Source: Cyclobacteriaceae bacterium (GTDB lineage: Bacteria; Bacteroidota; Bacteroidia; Cytophagales; Cyclobacteriaceae). From it: a stretch of DNA of 64,000 nucleotides. Location: assembly GCA_028285685.1 (NCBI GenBank), contig JANQOR010000023.1, forward strand, positions 1 through 64,000, read 5' to 3'. How positions within the stretch are numbered: the first letter of the stretch is position 1; the number at the start of each line of letters is the position of its first letter. The position numbers and the translations under genes were made by a program. Below the pieces are notes generated by a model. It was not told where the DNA came from. It saw nothing but the letters and a program-made list of their open reading frames with translations, and ran no database searches. Positions 33,267-41,383 of this stretch are shown here, piece by piece.

Positions 33267-33459
33267 ATGTTATGGAAAAAGATACTGCCGAAAGCCCGAA
33301 TACTGGTTAAGGCGGAGCTAATCGCTTTCTCTTTGATTCATGTACTGGAAATTGGCTCCCGATGACTATACGGTCAAAATCGCGCTACTAAATAGCTTAT
33401 TGCTTACTACTTTTGCCTTCCTCATAATTTATGGATTACCTAAACAAAAAATAGAATGA
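33267..33459 (+). pseudogene. possible frameshifted small membrane ORF upstream of malate dehydrogenase
   Basis: Two short frames read as one protein if shifted by +1 near 33340-33363: MLWKKILPKARILVKAELIA in the first, then APDDYTVKIALLNSLLLTTF with a hydrophobic helix and stop overlapping the next ATG. This could be a small two-helix membrane protein broken by one indel, or chance frames. The rest of the gap 33179-33455 holds nothing else I recognise. Confidence 0.3.
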
Positions 33460-34394
33460 AAGTTACAGTAGTAGGTGCCGGAGCTGTAGGTGCCAGTTGT
33501 GCAGAATATATTGCCATCAAGGATTTCGCATCAGAAGTTGTGTTAATCGATATTAAGGAAGGGTTTGCTGAAGGAAAGGCGATGGACCTAATGCAAACGG
33601 CGTCCCTGAATGGCTTTGATACCAAAATAACCGGAACCACCAATGATTACACCAAGACCGCAAATAGCGATGTAGCGGTTATCACCTCCGGTATTCCAAG
33701 AAAGCCAGGTATGACGAGGGAGGAGCTGATTTCCACGAATGCAGGAATTGTAAAAACGGTAGCTGAAAATCTTATTAAACATTCGCCAGATGTCATCATT
33801 ATCGTTGTTTCGAATCCGATGGACACGATGACCTACCTGGCCCATAAAGCCACAGGCTTGCCTAAGCACAGGATCATTGGAATGGGCGGCGCGTTGGATT
33901 CAGCCAGGTTTAAATACAGACTGGCAGAAGCGTTGGACTGCCCAGCATCGGATGTAGATGGTATGGTGATCGGTGGACATAGTGACACAGGTATGATTCC
34001 ATTGACAAGACTTGCTACCAGAAATAGTGTTCCGGTCTCAGAATTTCTATCACAGGATCAAATGGACCATGTGAAGGAGGAGACGAAGGTTGGCGGTGCC
34101 ACATTGACAAAACTGTTGGGTACTTCTGCGTGGTATGCACCTGGTGCTGCAGTATCAGCCCTTGTCCAGGCGATCGCTTGTGATTTGAAAAAGATGTTCC
34201 CGTGTTCCTCTCTCCTGGAGGGTGAGTATGGTCTTAGTGATGTGTGTGTGGGTGTACCCGTACTAATTGGTAGAAATGGGCTTGAAAAAATAGTGGAGAT
34301 CGAGTTGGATGATGCTGAAAAAACGAACCTTGAAGAGAGTACGGCAGCAGTTCGAAAGACGAACGAGATACTCACCGAAATGAATTTGATCTAG
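33456..34394 (+). CDS. mdh: malate dehydrogenase
   Basis: A 312-residue NAD-dependent malate dehydrogenase of the LDH-like group: nucleotide-binding GAGAVG at 7-12, the substrate-binding Arg residues in GIPRKPGMTREE (81-90; Arg82, Arg88) and Arg151 in DSARFK, and catalytic His175 in VIGGHSDTGM. It oxidises malate to oxaloacetate in the citric-acid cycle. Length and motifs are complete. An intrinsic terminator follows at 34419-34448. It is transcribed alone. Confidence 0.96.
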   Translation: MKVTVVGAGAVGASCAEYIAIKDFASEVVLIDIKEGFAEGKAMDLMQTASLNGFDTKITGTTNDYTKTANSDVAVITSGIPRKPGMTREELISTNAGIVKTVAENLIKHSPDVIIIVVSNPMDTMTYLAHKATGLPKHRIIGMGGALDSARFKYRLAEALDCPASDVDGMVIGGHSDTGMIPLTRLATRNSVPVSEFLSQDQMDHVKEETKVGGATLTKLLGTSAWYAPGAAVSALVQAIACDLKKMFPCSSLLEGEYGLSDVCVGVPVLIGRNGLEKIVEIELDDAEKTNLEESTAAVRKTNEILTEMNLI

Positions 34395-34418
34395 ACAATA
34401 TTTCCGACAACTTAACCG

Positions 34419-34448
34419 AAGGCTGAACTGAAGTTTCAGCCTTTTTTG
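34419..34448 (+). terminator. intrinsic terminator after mdh
   Basis: AAGGCTGAA then a 6-bp loop and TTTCAGCC followed by TTTTTTG; a strong stem with a U-tract, about 25 bp past the stop. It is also close to the 3' end of the convergent binding-protein gene and could serve both strands. Confidence 0.85.
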
Positions 34449-34449
34449 T

Positions 34450-35316
34450 TTAGAGCATCCTCAGTGCTTCTTTTCCGATATACTTGATAATGGATCTACG
34501 ATACTCAGATGATTCCAAATAGCCGGAGTTGAGAAATTCGGTTAAAACAGGCCCCCAATCGCTACTCAGAGGCATGATGATTCCGTACTTGTCTGAGAGT
34601 AGATCCCCTGTGGGGTGTCTTCTGATCGGATTTCCTTTACTCACAAATTTGAGATAAAGCAGGAAATCAGCGTATCCGAACAATTGTTCATTTGAAGCAA
34701 CCTGCGATAGAACTTCTACTGGAGAATTGACCAGGTTGATTTTCAACGATGGGTAATTCTCTTTCTTAATTTGTGATAATATTTTGTGATCGAAAGCGGA
34801 GCTCACAGCAACTGCCGATTTGTTTTCGAATTCATTGGCAATATTTTCAGTATCGGAAAGAGTTGCAACATTTTTACTTGAAATAAGTACCATGATGCTA
34901 TTTAGATAAGATGGACTGAATTGCATGATCTCTTTCCTCTCATCTGTAATACTTACGCTACTCAACCCGAAAATTCCACCACTTCCATTTTTGACTTCAT
35001 CTAAAAATCCCTGAAAGGTGTTTTGAGGATTTACAAACCTGCTAGTAATCCTAATCTCATATTTTTCAGTTACATACCTCTCAAAAGCTTTAACCATATC
35101 GACCAGGACACCAACTTCCTTACCGGTTTCATCCTGGTGTATAAGTCCACTTTGGAGTTCTTTGGTGCTGGTTACACTTTCATAGACATAGACGAGGTTA
35201 GCAGCCTTGGTCTTTTTAGCTTCTTCAAGAGGGGTTCCCCGCTGCTGGCTTAGTGAAGGGGTGATCAATGAAAAATAGGTGACCAGTGCAATACAAAAAT
35301 TACTAAGTGATGTCAT
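34450..35316 (-). CDS. periplasmic solute-binding protein, family 3 type
   Basis: A 288-residue exported protein with a signal peptide (MTSLSNFCIALVTYFSLITP) and the two-lobed family-3 substrate-binding fold (SBP_bac_3): lobe 1 ELQSGLIHQDETGKEVGVLV and later FSPSYLNSIMVLISSK; the conserved DERKEIMQFSPSY stretch is characteristic (family: T.eR...fs.py). Such proteins bind amino acids or act as sensor domains. No ABC permease or ATPase lies nearby, so it may be an orphan. Convergent with mdh. Confidence 0.83.
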   Translation of the reverse strand: MTSLSNFCIALVTYFSLITPSLSQQRGTPLEEAKKTKAANLVYVYESVTSTKELQSGLIHQDETGKEVGVLVDMVKAFERYVTEKYEIRITSRFVNPQNTFQGFLDEVKNGSGGIFGLSSVSITDERKEIMQFSPSYLNSIMVLISSKNVATLSDTENIANEFENKSAVAVSSAFDHKILSQIKKENYPSLKINLVNSPVEVLSQVASNEQLFGYADFLLYLKFVSKGNPIRRHPTGDLLSDKYGIIMPLSSDWGPVLTEFLNSGYLESSEYRRSIIKYIGKEALRML

Positions 35317-35641
35317 GGTTAGGCTAGTGGTTTATTATCAATTGATAATATAAAACTGCGCAAAAAAATGATTACATCCTCATCTGCTCAATTCTCTTCT
35401 GATCTGGTGATGTCCCAACCACGACTTTGTCTTCGAACTAAGCTAGTAATTGTGACTAGGTGATTGCCCTGTGATACTTCTGTGATATTTGATGCGGATC
35501 ATTGCAAACTCACGATTTTATGTGAAGAGGGTTTGGTGATTAGTCAGGCTGGGGAGAAGGATCTTCCCAGCTTTTTTGTAAAAGAGGCTGATAAAAATCA
35601 TAACATTGGGAAGACGGCTTTTTATATACTTTTGAAAAATC
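35317..35641. other. 325-bp gap upstream of ppk1
   Basis: Divergent promoter region between the binding-protein gene and ppk1. It contains AACTAAGCTAGTAATTG at 35440-35456, close to the motif inside the attC-like sites, but without flanking palindrome arms. A 61-codon TTG-initiated frame (35464-35649) overlaps the ppk1 start and is probably not real. Confidence 0.4.
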
Positions 35642-37741
35642 ATGCGTGATTATTCGGAGTTGATATATAAAAGCGACCTGATCAGCCGTGACCTGAGCTG
35701 GCTCAAATTCAACTACCGTGTACTCGATCAGGCAAAAAAGGAGAAAAGAAACCTTTTTGAAAAGCTAAAATTCCTGGCCATAACCGCTTCCAACGCGGAC
35801 GAGTTCTTTATGATCCGAGTTGGTAGTTTATATAACTATATCGACTTTGGAAACGATCGAGTTGACTATTCCGGCCTTCGGTCGGTGCCGTTTAAGGAAA
35901 GACTACTGGCTGGTTTGAACCTTTTCAGTGAGGACCAGCATTCACTTTTTCTGAATGATTTGAAGCCAACTTTTGAGGATCATTCTTTTGGGTTGAGGTC
36001 ATACAGCGAATTGGATGAAAAACAGAAAAAGTCAGCCCGTTCCTACTTCAAAAAGACCATCTTTCCCATGCTCACTCCGATGGTTTTTGATCCCTATCAT
36101 TCATTTCCTGTTCTGATGAACAACGTTCTCATCTTTGGTGTGGTAACAAAGTCGCTGACCTTCAAGGAGAAAAAGAAGATGTCATTCATCCAACTGCCTC
36201 AAAACCTACCGCGCTTTTTTGAAATGACAGATGGCGATACCATCCTGTTCATTCCCATCGAGGAGATCATAAGGGAACACATTGACTTTGTCTTCAAGAA
36301 GGTGGATATACTTTCATGTACCTTATTTAGAGTAACCAGGAATGGAGATTTCACACTTGAAGAATCAGAGGATATTGAAGCGAATTTTTTGGAGGAGATG
36401 AAATCCAAGCTGCGCACCCGAAAGACGGGTAGGGTGGTAAGAATGGAAGTAGAGAAGAATGCCAACGCCTGGTTGCTAAAGCAGTTGTTGAAGCGGTATG
36501 AAATCGGAAATGAGAATGTGATGATCTCCCCGGAAGGAGGTTTACTTGATTATACCTGCTTATGGCAGATCGTCAATCATCAGGAATTTGATCAGTTCAA
36601 ACCGCTAAGACCGAATCCGATCCCACCTATGAGCATGGTGGATGGGATACAACAAGATATGTTCAAGGCTCTGAAGAATCGGGACATACTCTTGCATCAT
36701 CCCTATAATACCATTGAGCCACTGTTGGATTTATTGGAACAGGCGGCTGAAGACCCCAACGTTTTATCCATTAAGCTTACCATCTACCGGTTGGCTAAAG
36801 AGTCCAGGATTGTTGAGGCTTTGTTGAATGCCGCTGAAAATGGTAAGCACGTTTCTGTTCTCTTTGAGGTGAAGGCGAGATTTGACGAAGAAAACAATAT
36901 GAAGCAAGCGCTCAGGCTTCAAAAAGCAGGATGTTTTGTGATCTATGGCATAGGTACTTTGAAAACGCACACCAAACTTTTGCTAATTGTTAGGAAGGAA
37001 AAGACAAAAGTGACACGTTATGTACATATGGGTAGTGGTAACTACAATGAAACCACATCCAAGCTATATACGGATATAGGCCTGCTTACTTCGGACGAGG
37101 TCTATGCCAATGATGTGCAGGAGTTCTTCAACGTGATCACAGGCCATTCGATGCCCGAAGATTATGAGAGCCTGATTACTGCGCCTACACAAATGCGAAA
37201 GAAGCTGATCGGTTTGATCCACCAGGAGGCGAAGAATGCATTGGAAAAAAAGCCTTGTGGGATCGTTTGTAAAATGAACTCACTTCAGGACAAGGACGTG
37301 ATCCAGGCGTTTTACGAGGCGTCGAATGCAGGTGTTCCGGTTAAGTTAATTGTCAGAGGAATTTGTTGCTTACGTCCGGGAAGAAAGGGTTTAAGTGAAA
37401 ACATTACCGTTCGTTCCATTGTAGGCGAGTACCTGGAGCACTCGCGTATCTTTTATTTCCACAATGATGGAAACCCTCTTGTTTATAGCGGAAGTGCCGA
37501 TATGATGGTTCGATCCTTTGATCGAAGATTAGAGTCACTTTTCATCATCAAAGACGATTTTCTGAAGCAGCAGGCTATCAATATGTTACAATATAACCTG
37601 AGGGATAATGTAAACGCGTACGTGCTCAATGAGAATGGTAACTATGCAGCATGCAAACCTGGGGAAGAAAAACCTTTCGACATTCACAAGGAGTTTTATG
37701 ATTTAGATCTAGAAGAGGCGCTAAAAACTCAGCTGTTCTAA
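35642..37741 (+). CDS. ppk1: polyphosphate kinase 1
   Basis: A 699-residue PPK1, the enzyme that makes polyphosphate from ATP. N-terminal domain begins SRDLSWLKFNYRVLDQAKKE. The two histidines of the catalytic phospholipase-D-like domains are visible: His443 in LKTHTKLLLI (the autophosphorylated residue) and His600 in YLEHSRIFYFHND, along with EVKARFDEENN. The length is normal. Transcribed alone, convergent with DoxX, with a strong hairpin between the stops. Confidence 0.96.
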   Translation: MRDYSELIYKSDLISRDLSWLKFNYRVLDQAKKEKRNLFEKLKFLAITASNADEFFMIRVGSLYNYIDFGNDRVDYSGLRSVPFKERLLAGLNLFSEDQHSLFLNDLKPTFEDHSFGLRSYSELDEKQKKSARSYFKKTIFPMLTPMVFDPYHSFPVLMNNVLIFGVVTKSLTFKEKKKMSFIQLPQNLPRFFEMTDGDTILFIPIEEIIREHIDFVFKKVDILSCTLFRVTRNGDFTLEESEDIEANFLEEMKSKLRTRKTGRVVRMEVEKNANAWLLKQLLKRYEIGNENVMISPEGGLLDYTCLWQIVNHQEFDQFKPLRPNPIPPMSMVDGIQQDMFKALKNRDILLHHPYNTIEPLLDLLEQAAEDPNVLSIKLTIYRLAKESRIVEALLNAAENGKHVSVLFEVKARFDEENNMKQALRLQKAGCFVIYGIGTLKTHTKLLLIVRKEKTKVTRYVHMGSGNYNETTSKLYTDIGLLTSDEVYANDVQEFFNVITGHSMPEDYESLITAPTQMRKKLIGLIHQEAKNALEKKPCGIVCKMNSLQDKDVIQAFYEASNAGVPVKLIVRGICCLRPGRKGLSENITVRSIVGEYLEHSRIFYFHNDGNPLVYSGSADMMVRSFDRRLESLFIIKDDFLKQQAINMLQYNLRDNVNAYVLNENGNYAACKPGEEKPFDIHKEFYDLDLEEALKTQLF

Positions 37742-37749
37742 AATGAGAA

Positions 37750-37775
37750 AGCCTGTCTTCAGGTGAGGACAGGCT
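37750..37775. terminator. bidirectional hairpin between ppk1 and DoxX
   Basis: AGCCTGTC and GACAGGCT form an 8-bp stem around a 10-base loop, 9 bp past the ppk1 stop. On the minus strand it is followed by TTTCTCATTTT, so it may terminate both convergent genes. Confidence 0.65.
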
Positions 37776-37796
37776 CTCAAGATCCATAGAGTGTGT

Positions 37797-38192
37797 TTAT
37801 TTCTTTGTGAATATGCCGCTGAATTTGTCCTTATGTGCCCAGGCAAGAAAGATCGTCCCTAAGAAAACTACAGCTCCCATAGGGATGCCATCTTGAGCCA
37901 GCATGGCATGGAACATGAATATATTCAGTGTTATGGGACCTAAAATGGCAATTCCCAGACCTATGTACATGCCAGTTAGAAGTAGTACAGCCGCAAGGAT
38001 TTCGAATACTTTGAGCATGGGAAAGAAGTATCCTGATCCTGCAAGTCCGCCCATGAATGCACCAGCTGCCCCGGACATTTCCGGCATGGGAAGGAAACCT
38101 AAAAAACCATTAAGTCCGAATACAAGAAAGATTAAGCCTAAAAGATACCGCACTACTGTAGCTGCGATTCTCATTCCTTTTGAATTTTCCAT
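37797..38192 (-). CDS. DoxX-family membrane protein
   Basis: A 131-residue protein with four membrane helices, beginning ATVVRYLLGLIFLVFGLNGF, a pattern typical of DoxX proteins, and Gly/Ala/Met-rich second and third helices (GAAGAFMGGLAGSGYFFPML). Function of the family is not firmly known. The upstream region carries ATGTACATACAT at 38216-38227, which fits PadR-type boxes, and a PadR gene follows on the same strand upstream. Confidence 0.85.
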   Translation of the reverse strand: MENSKGMRIAATVVRYLLGLIFLVFGLNGFLGFLPMPEMSGAAGAFMGGLAGSGYFFPMLKVFEILAAVLLLTGMYIGLGIAILGPITLNIFMFHAMLAQDGIPMGAVVFLGTIFLAWAHKDKFSGIFTKK

Positions 38193-38215
38193 TTTTCAGT
38201 TAGTGTTTCCATTAA

Positions 38216-38227
38216 ATGTACATACAT
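38216..38227. promoter_or_regulatory. possible PadR-type box upstream of DoxX
   Basis: ATGTACATACAT contains the perfect palindrome ATGTACAT and sits 24 bp upstream of the DoxX start. PadR regulators commonly bind ATGT...ACAT sites, and a PadR gene ends 60 bp away. Only one copy seen. Confidence 0.3.
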
Positions 38228-38286
38228 ATAATTAGAATGAAAAGAAGAATGGCAAGGACGGTCAGTTGCCAGACAGTGTGTCTTTG

Positions 38287-38616
38287 CTACTTTTCGAAGG
38301 CGATTGTTGGAATTCCCTGCCAGAAGGAATCGCGTTGTTCTTTGACCTGAAGTAGTGCTTTTTGGCCTGATTTGGTCACTCTAAATAGGTGTTTTCTTCG
38401 TCCACCTCTTTCGGGAGTCATTCCATCATATCGTGAGTCCATGTATCCTTTTTGCTCCAGTCGGGCCAATACGGCATGCACGGTGCTAATCGAAATTGAT
38501 CGGTTGCATTTTGCTTTGATCTCCTTCTGAATAGCTATGCCATAAGCGTTATCGTATAGTGTTGCTGTTGCCAGCAAGATCAATTCTTCAAGTTCGCCAA
38601 GGTTAGTTCCTTTCAT
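38287..38616 (-). CDS. PadR-family transcriptional regulator
   Basis: A 109-residue winged-helix protein of the PadR family: LGELEELILLATATLYDNAY, GIAIQKEIKAKCNRSISIST, VHAVLARLEQKGYMDSRYD and then GGRRKHLFRVTKSGQKAL. It starts 16 bp after the stop of the permease at 38633 on the same strand, so it is probably the last gene of that operon. PadR regulators next to permease-prefix FtsX transporters are common in Bacteroidota and would sense the transported or damaging compound. Confidence 0.93.
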   Translation of the reverse strand: MKGTNLGELEELILLATATLYDNAYGIAIQKEIKAKCNRSISISTVHAVLARLEQKGYMDSRYDGMTPERGGRRKHLFRVTKSGQKALLQVKEQRDSFWQGIPTIAFEK

Positions 38617-38632
38617 GGATATAAAGTTAAGG

Positions 38633-41251
38633 TTATTCGGTACTAAGGTTTTCGGATGGATTTACGCTGGCCGACCTTACAGATAGCCAACTAACAATTA
38701 AGACGCTTATCAGAAGAGTCAGACCTCCAGCTAAAATAAAAGGTAGACTACTTACAGAGGTTCGGTATACGAATTGATCTAACCAATCTGAAATTAAGAA
38801 GTAAGCTAACGGAGCAGCGATTGTGAAACTGATCAAAATGATAACCAGGAATTGCTTGTTCATCATGGAAATGATGCTTGATAAGGAAGCTCCAAGCACT
38901 TTTCTGATACTGATCTCCTTGGTCCGCTGCTGCAATAAGAGGGCTGTTAGGCCAAAGAGTCCAAGTGCACACAGGATGATACTGATAACAGAATAAATGG
39001 AAGAGATCTTAAGAAGCTTGCGCTCTTTATTATATTGTTCGTTAAACCAATCATCGGTAAAAAAAGCAGTGAAAGGAGTTCTTTCAGCCAACTCATCCCA
39101 CGTTTCTTGTACATGATCTATTGTTTCTTTCAAATTCCCATTTCCAATGCGTATGGAAGTGTACGACTTACTTGAGAGATCTAAATAGAGAATCATTGGT
39201 TCGATTTCGTCCGTTGCCAGAGAATTGACATGAAAATTATTAACCACGCCAATGATCGGCACTGGTTGCCCACCTGCAGCAAAACGGATATGTTTTCCAA
39301 CAGGATCATCCCAGCCCATAAAGTCAACCATCGCCTTATTCACAACAATGTTTGCTGAATCAGCACTTGAATTTTTCAAGAAAGTTCTTCCAAACAATGT
39401 TTTAACGCCATACGTTTCGAAAAACTCCTGATCAACACCGAAAATACGGGTGCCCAATTCATCAGTATATCCTTCAGGTATTACATTGGTTGTATAAGAA
39501 CCATCTCCGATTGTTGAACGCGTAGTGGATACAGAAAGAATGTTGGGATGTTTTTGAAGTTCGTTTTCCAGTACTTCTACTCTTGTTTTAACTTCATTAT
39601 CTACATCCAAAACCAACAACAATTCCTTATCAAAGCCAACAGGTTTGCTTTCGAGATAATTGGTTTGACGGATTACAATCGATGTGCAAACGATAAGAAA
39701 AATAGAAATCGTATACTGTAAGGTGAGAAGTATTTTTCTAAACCAACCGGTGGAGCCGACTACACCACTTGAAGTTTTTAAAATGGTAGATATTGGAGGA
39801 GATGAAAGAATAAATGCTGGGTAAAGCCCTACCAACAAACTGGTTGCAAAAATGAAAACCACTACAACAGCAAGAATTTCTGGTTGGAAAAAATCCTGAA
39901 CAGGAAGTTCTTTTCCACTCAATATGTTGGCACCTGGAAGCAACCAAATTACCAGTAGCAGGCTGAAGATTGAAGCTGTTGTTGTACTGAAAAATGTTTC
40001 TGAGATGAATCGTCCCATCAATTGCTTTCTGGATGAGCCCATTACTTTTCTAATACCAACCTCAGTTCGGGTCTGTGCAGCGCGTGATAAAGCAATGTTG
40101 ATGTAGTTGACACTGGCAATCAAGAAAATCAGGAAGGCAGAAAACCCCAACATATAAACAAACGTGATACTTCCAACCTTCATACCACGATTGTTTCTCA
40201 CGCGCTCACCATATAGGTACATTTCTTTCAAAGGCATCAGTTTTAAAAAGTACTGATCGGCTCTTTCTTCAAAATGTCTCTCCATCATTTTCGGTAGCTT
40301 TTCAGTCAATGCAACAGGGTTTGCATCTTGCGCAAGTTTTACAAAAGTGAAAATCCCTTGAGCCAACCAATTGTTCATCCATCGATATCGAAGAGGCCCC
40401 ACGCCGGGAACAGATGTACTCCAGGAGATCAGTGCATCAAATTGAAGTGAAGATTGGCGCGGAGGATCTTTGAAAACTCCTGTGACGGTGTAGTCAAGAT
40501 CTTTTAACCCTGTAACCACTTTACCGATAGGATCCTCGTTGGCGAAAAGCTTTCTGGCAAAGGATTCGCTAAGTGCTATTGACAAAGGCACTGAAAGAAC
40601 GGTGTTCGGGTCTCCTTGAATTAATTCATAATCGAAGAAGTCGAAAAAAGTAGAGTCCGTAAAGTAGATTTCTTCCGTTGCGAGACTTGTTTCTTTGTAG
40701 GAGAGGATTACCCGGCTCCACCAGGGACATATTCGAATGAAATCCTCAACTTCCGGATATTCATCCTTCATCGTTGGCCCCATCAATCCGGAAGTTTCAT
40801 ATGTTAAATGATCAACTTCTTCCTGTACATTAATGTAGCGTTTATAAAGACGATAGGTTTGATCTAAATCACTATGATGTGTATCGAACTTCAACTCATC
40901 ATTGATATACACTAAAGCAAACAATGAGCAAGAAATGGCCATGATAAGACCAACAAGATTGATTGTAAATAGCGCTTTTTGTTTTTTAATGGACCGGAGA
41001 GAAGTAAGGAAGTAGTTAAGCCAGATGGATTTCATATTTGATAGTCTTTTTTCTTTTTTCTTGAATTTCATTCTTAAAAAACCCATGGATTGAAATGTAT
41101 AGATCCAACGAGCTCTTCGCAGGCCTTTCTTTTCAACATTTTCAAGAAAAGACTCAAACAGATCTCCGCTTATACCTTCCCATAGATGCGGGTCGCAGAA
41201 CTGTTCAAGCAAATTGTAAATCCACCTTGGAGGTAGTAGCTCTCTTTTCAT
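38633..41251 (-). CDS. permease-prefix FtsX-type transporter, copy 1
   Basis: An 872-residue protein with the short N-terminal permease-prefix region (MKRELLPPRWIYNLLEQFCD, then HLWEGISGDLFESFLENVEKK) followed by the double MacB/FtsX permease: first helix LFTINLVGLIMAISCSLFAL, VGIRKVMGSSRKQLMG, ISIRKVLGASLSSIISM near the end. Paralogous to the next gene (41384), which has the same length and order. Two TTTCG-N7-CGAAA-type operator copies precede it (41297 and 41353). PadR follows directly. Such transporters act in export or envelope defence; substrate unknown. Confidence 0.9.
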   Translation of the reverse strand: MKRELLPPRWIYNLLEQFCDPHLWEGISGDLFESFLENVEKKGLRRARWIYTFQSMGFLRMKFKKKEKRLSNMKSIWLNYFLTSLRSIKKQKALFTINLVGLIMAISCSLFALVYINDELKFDTHHSDLDQTYRLYKRYINVQEEVDHLTYETSGLMGPTMKDEYPEVEDFIRICPWWSRVILSYKETSLATEEIYFTDSTFFDFFDYELIQGDPNTVLSVPLSIALSESFARKLFANEDPIGKVVTGLKDLDYTVTGVFKDPPRQSSLQFDALISWSTSVPGVGPLRYRWMNNWLAQGIFTFVKLAQDANPVALTEKLPKMMERHFEERADQYFLKLMPLKEMYLYGERVRNNRGMKVGSITFVYMLGFSAFLIFLIASVNYINIALSRAAQTRTEVGIRKVMGSSRKQLMGRFISETFFSTTTASIFSLLLVIWLLPGANILSGKELPVQDFFQPEILAVVVVFIFATSLLVGLYPAFILSSPPISTILKTSSGVVGSTGWFRKILLTLQYTISIFLIVCTSIVIRQTNYLESKPVGFDKELLLVLDVDNEVKTRVEVLENELQKHPNILSVSTTRSTIGDGSYTTNVIPEGYTDELGTRIFGVDQEFFETYGVKTLFGRTFLKNSSADSANIVVNKAMVDFMGWDDPVGKHIRFAAGGQPVPIIGVVNNFHVNSLATDEIEPMILYLDLSSKSYTSIRIGNGNLKETIDHVQETWDELAERTPFTAFFTDDWFNEQYNKERKLLKISSIYSVISIILCALGLFGLTALLLQQRTKEISIRKVLGASLSSIISMMNKQFLVIILISFTIAAPLAYFLISDWLDQFVYRTSVSSLPFILAGGLTLLISVLIVSWLSVRSASVNPSENLSTE

Positions 41252-41296
41252 CTCTGAACAGCTAAACTCTTATTCCAAAAAGAAGTTACAAATTTC

Positions 41297-41313
41297 TTTC
41301 GTTTTTGTCGATT
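41297..41313 (-). promoter_or_regulatory. operator-like repeat, copy a (upstream of permease 1)
   Basis: TTTCGTTTTTGTCGATT at 46 bp upstream of the permease start. The final two bases differ from the consensus TTTCG-N7-CGAAA. The same 30-bp context, including GAAGTTACAAATTTC, precedes permease 2, showing the promoter was duplicated with the gene. Followed on the minus strand by GAAATTTG, a possible -7 element. Confidence 0.5.
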
Positions 41314-41352
41314 TTGAAGGACAAATGAGTGTACGTTACTATTTTTTATATG

Positions 41353-41369
41353 TTTCGTTTTTGTCGAAA
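41353..41369 (-). promoter_or_regulatory. operator-like repeat, copy b (upstream of permease 1)
   Basis: TTTCGTTTTTGTCGAAA, a perfect match to the 17-bp repeat: inverted TTTCG/CGAAA around seven bases. About 102 bp upstream of the permease start. Confidence 0.6.
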
Positions 41370-41383
41370 TTGATTAAGGAATA

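Noticed and set aside
35440-35456. AACTAAGCTAGTAATTG as a further attC-like site
   Set aside because: The motif matches, but no palindrome arms or AAC/GTT ends surround it; may be chance or a remnant.
35464-35649. 61-codon TTG-started frame before ppk1
   Set aside because: Weak start, overlap with the ppk1 start and no recognisable features; kept only as part of the gap note.
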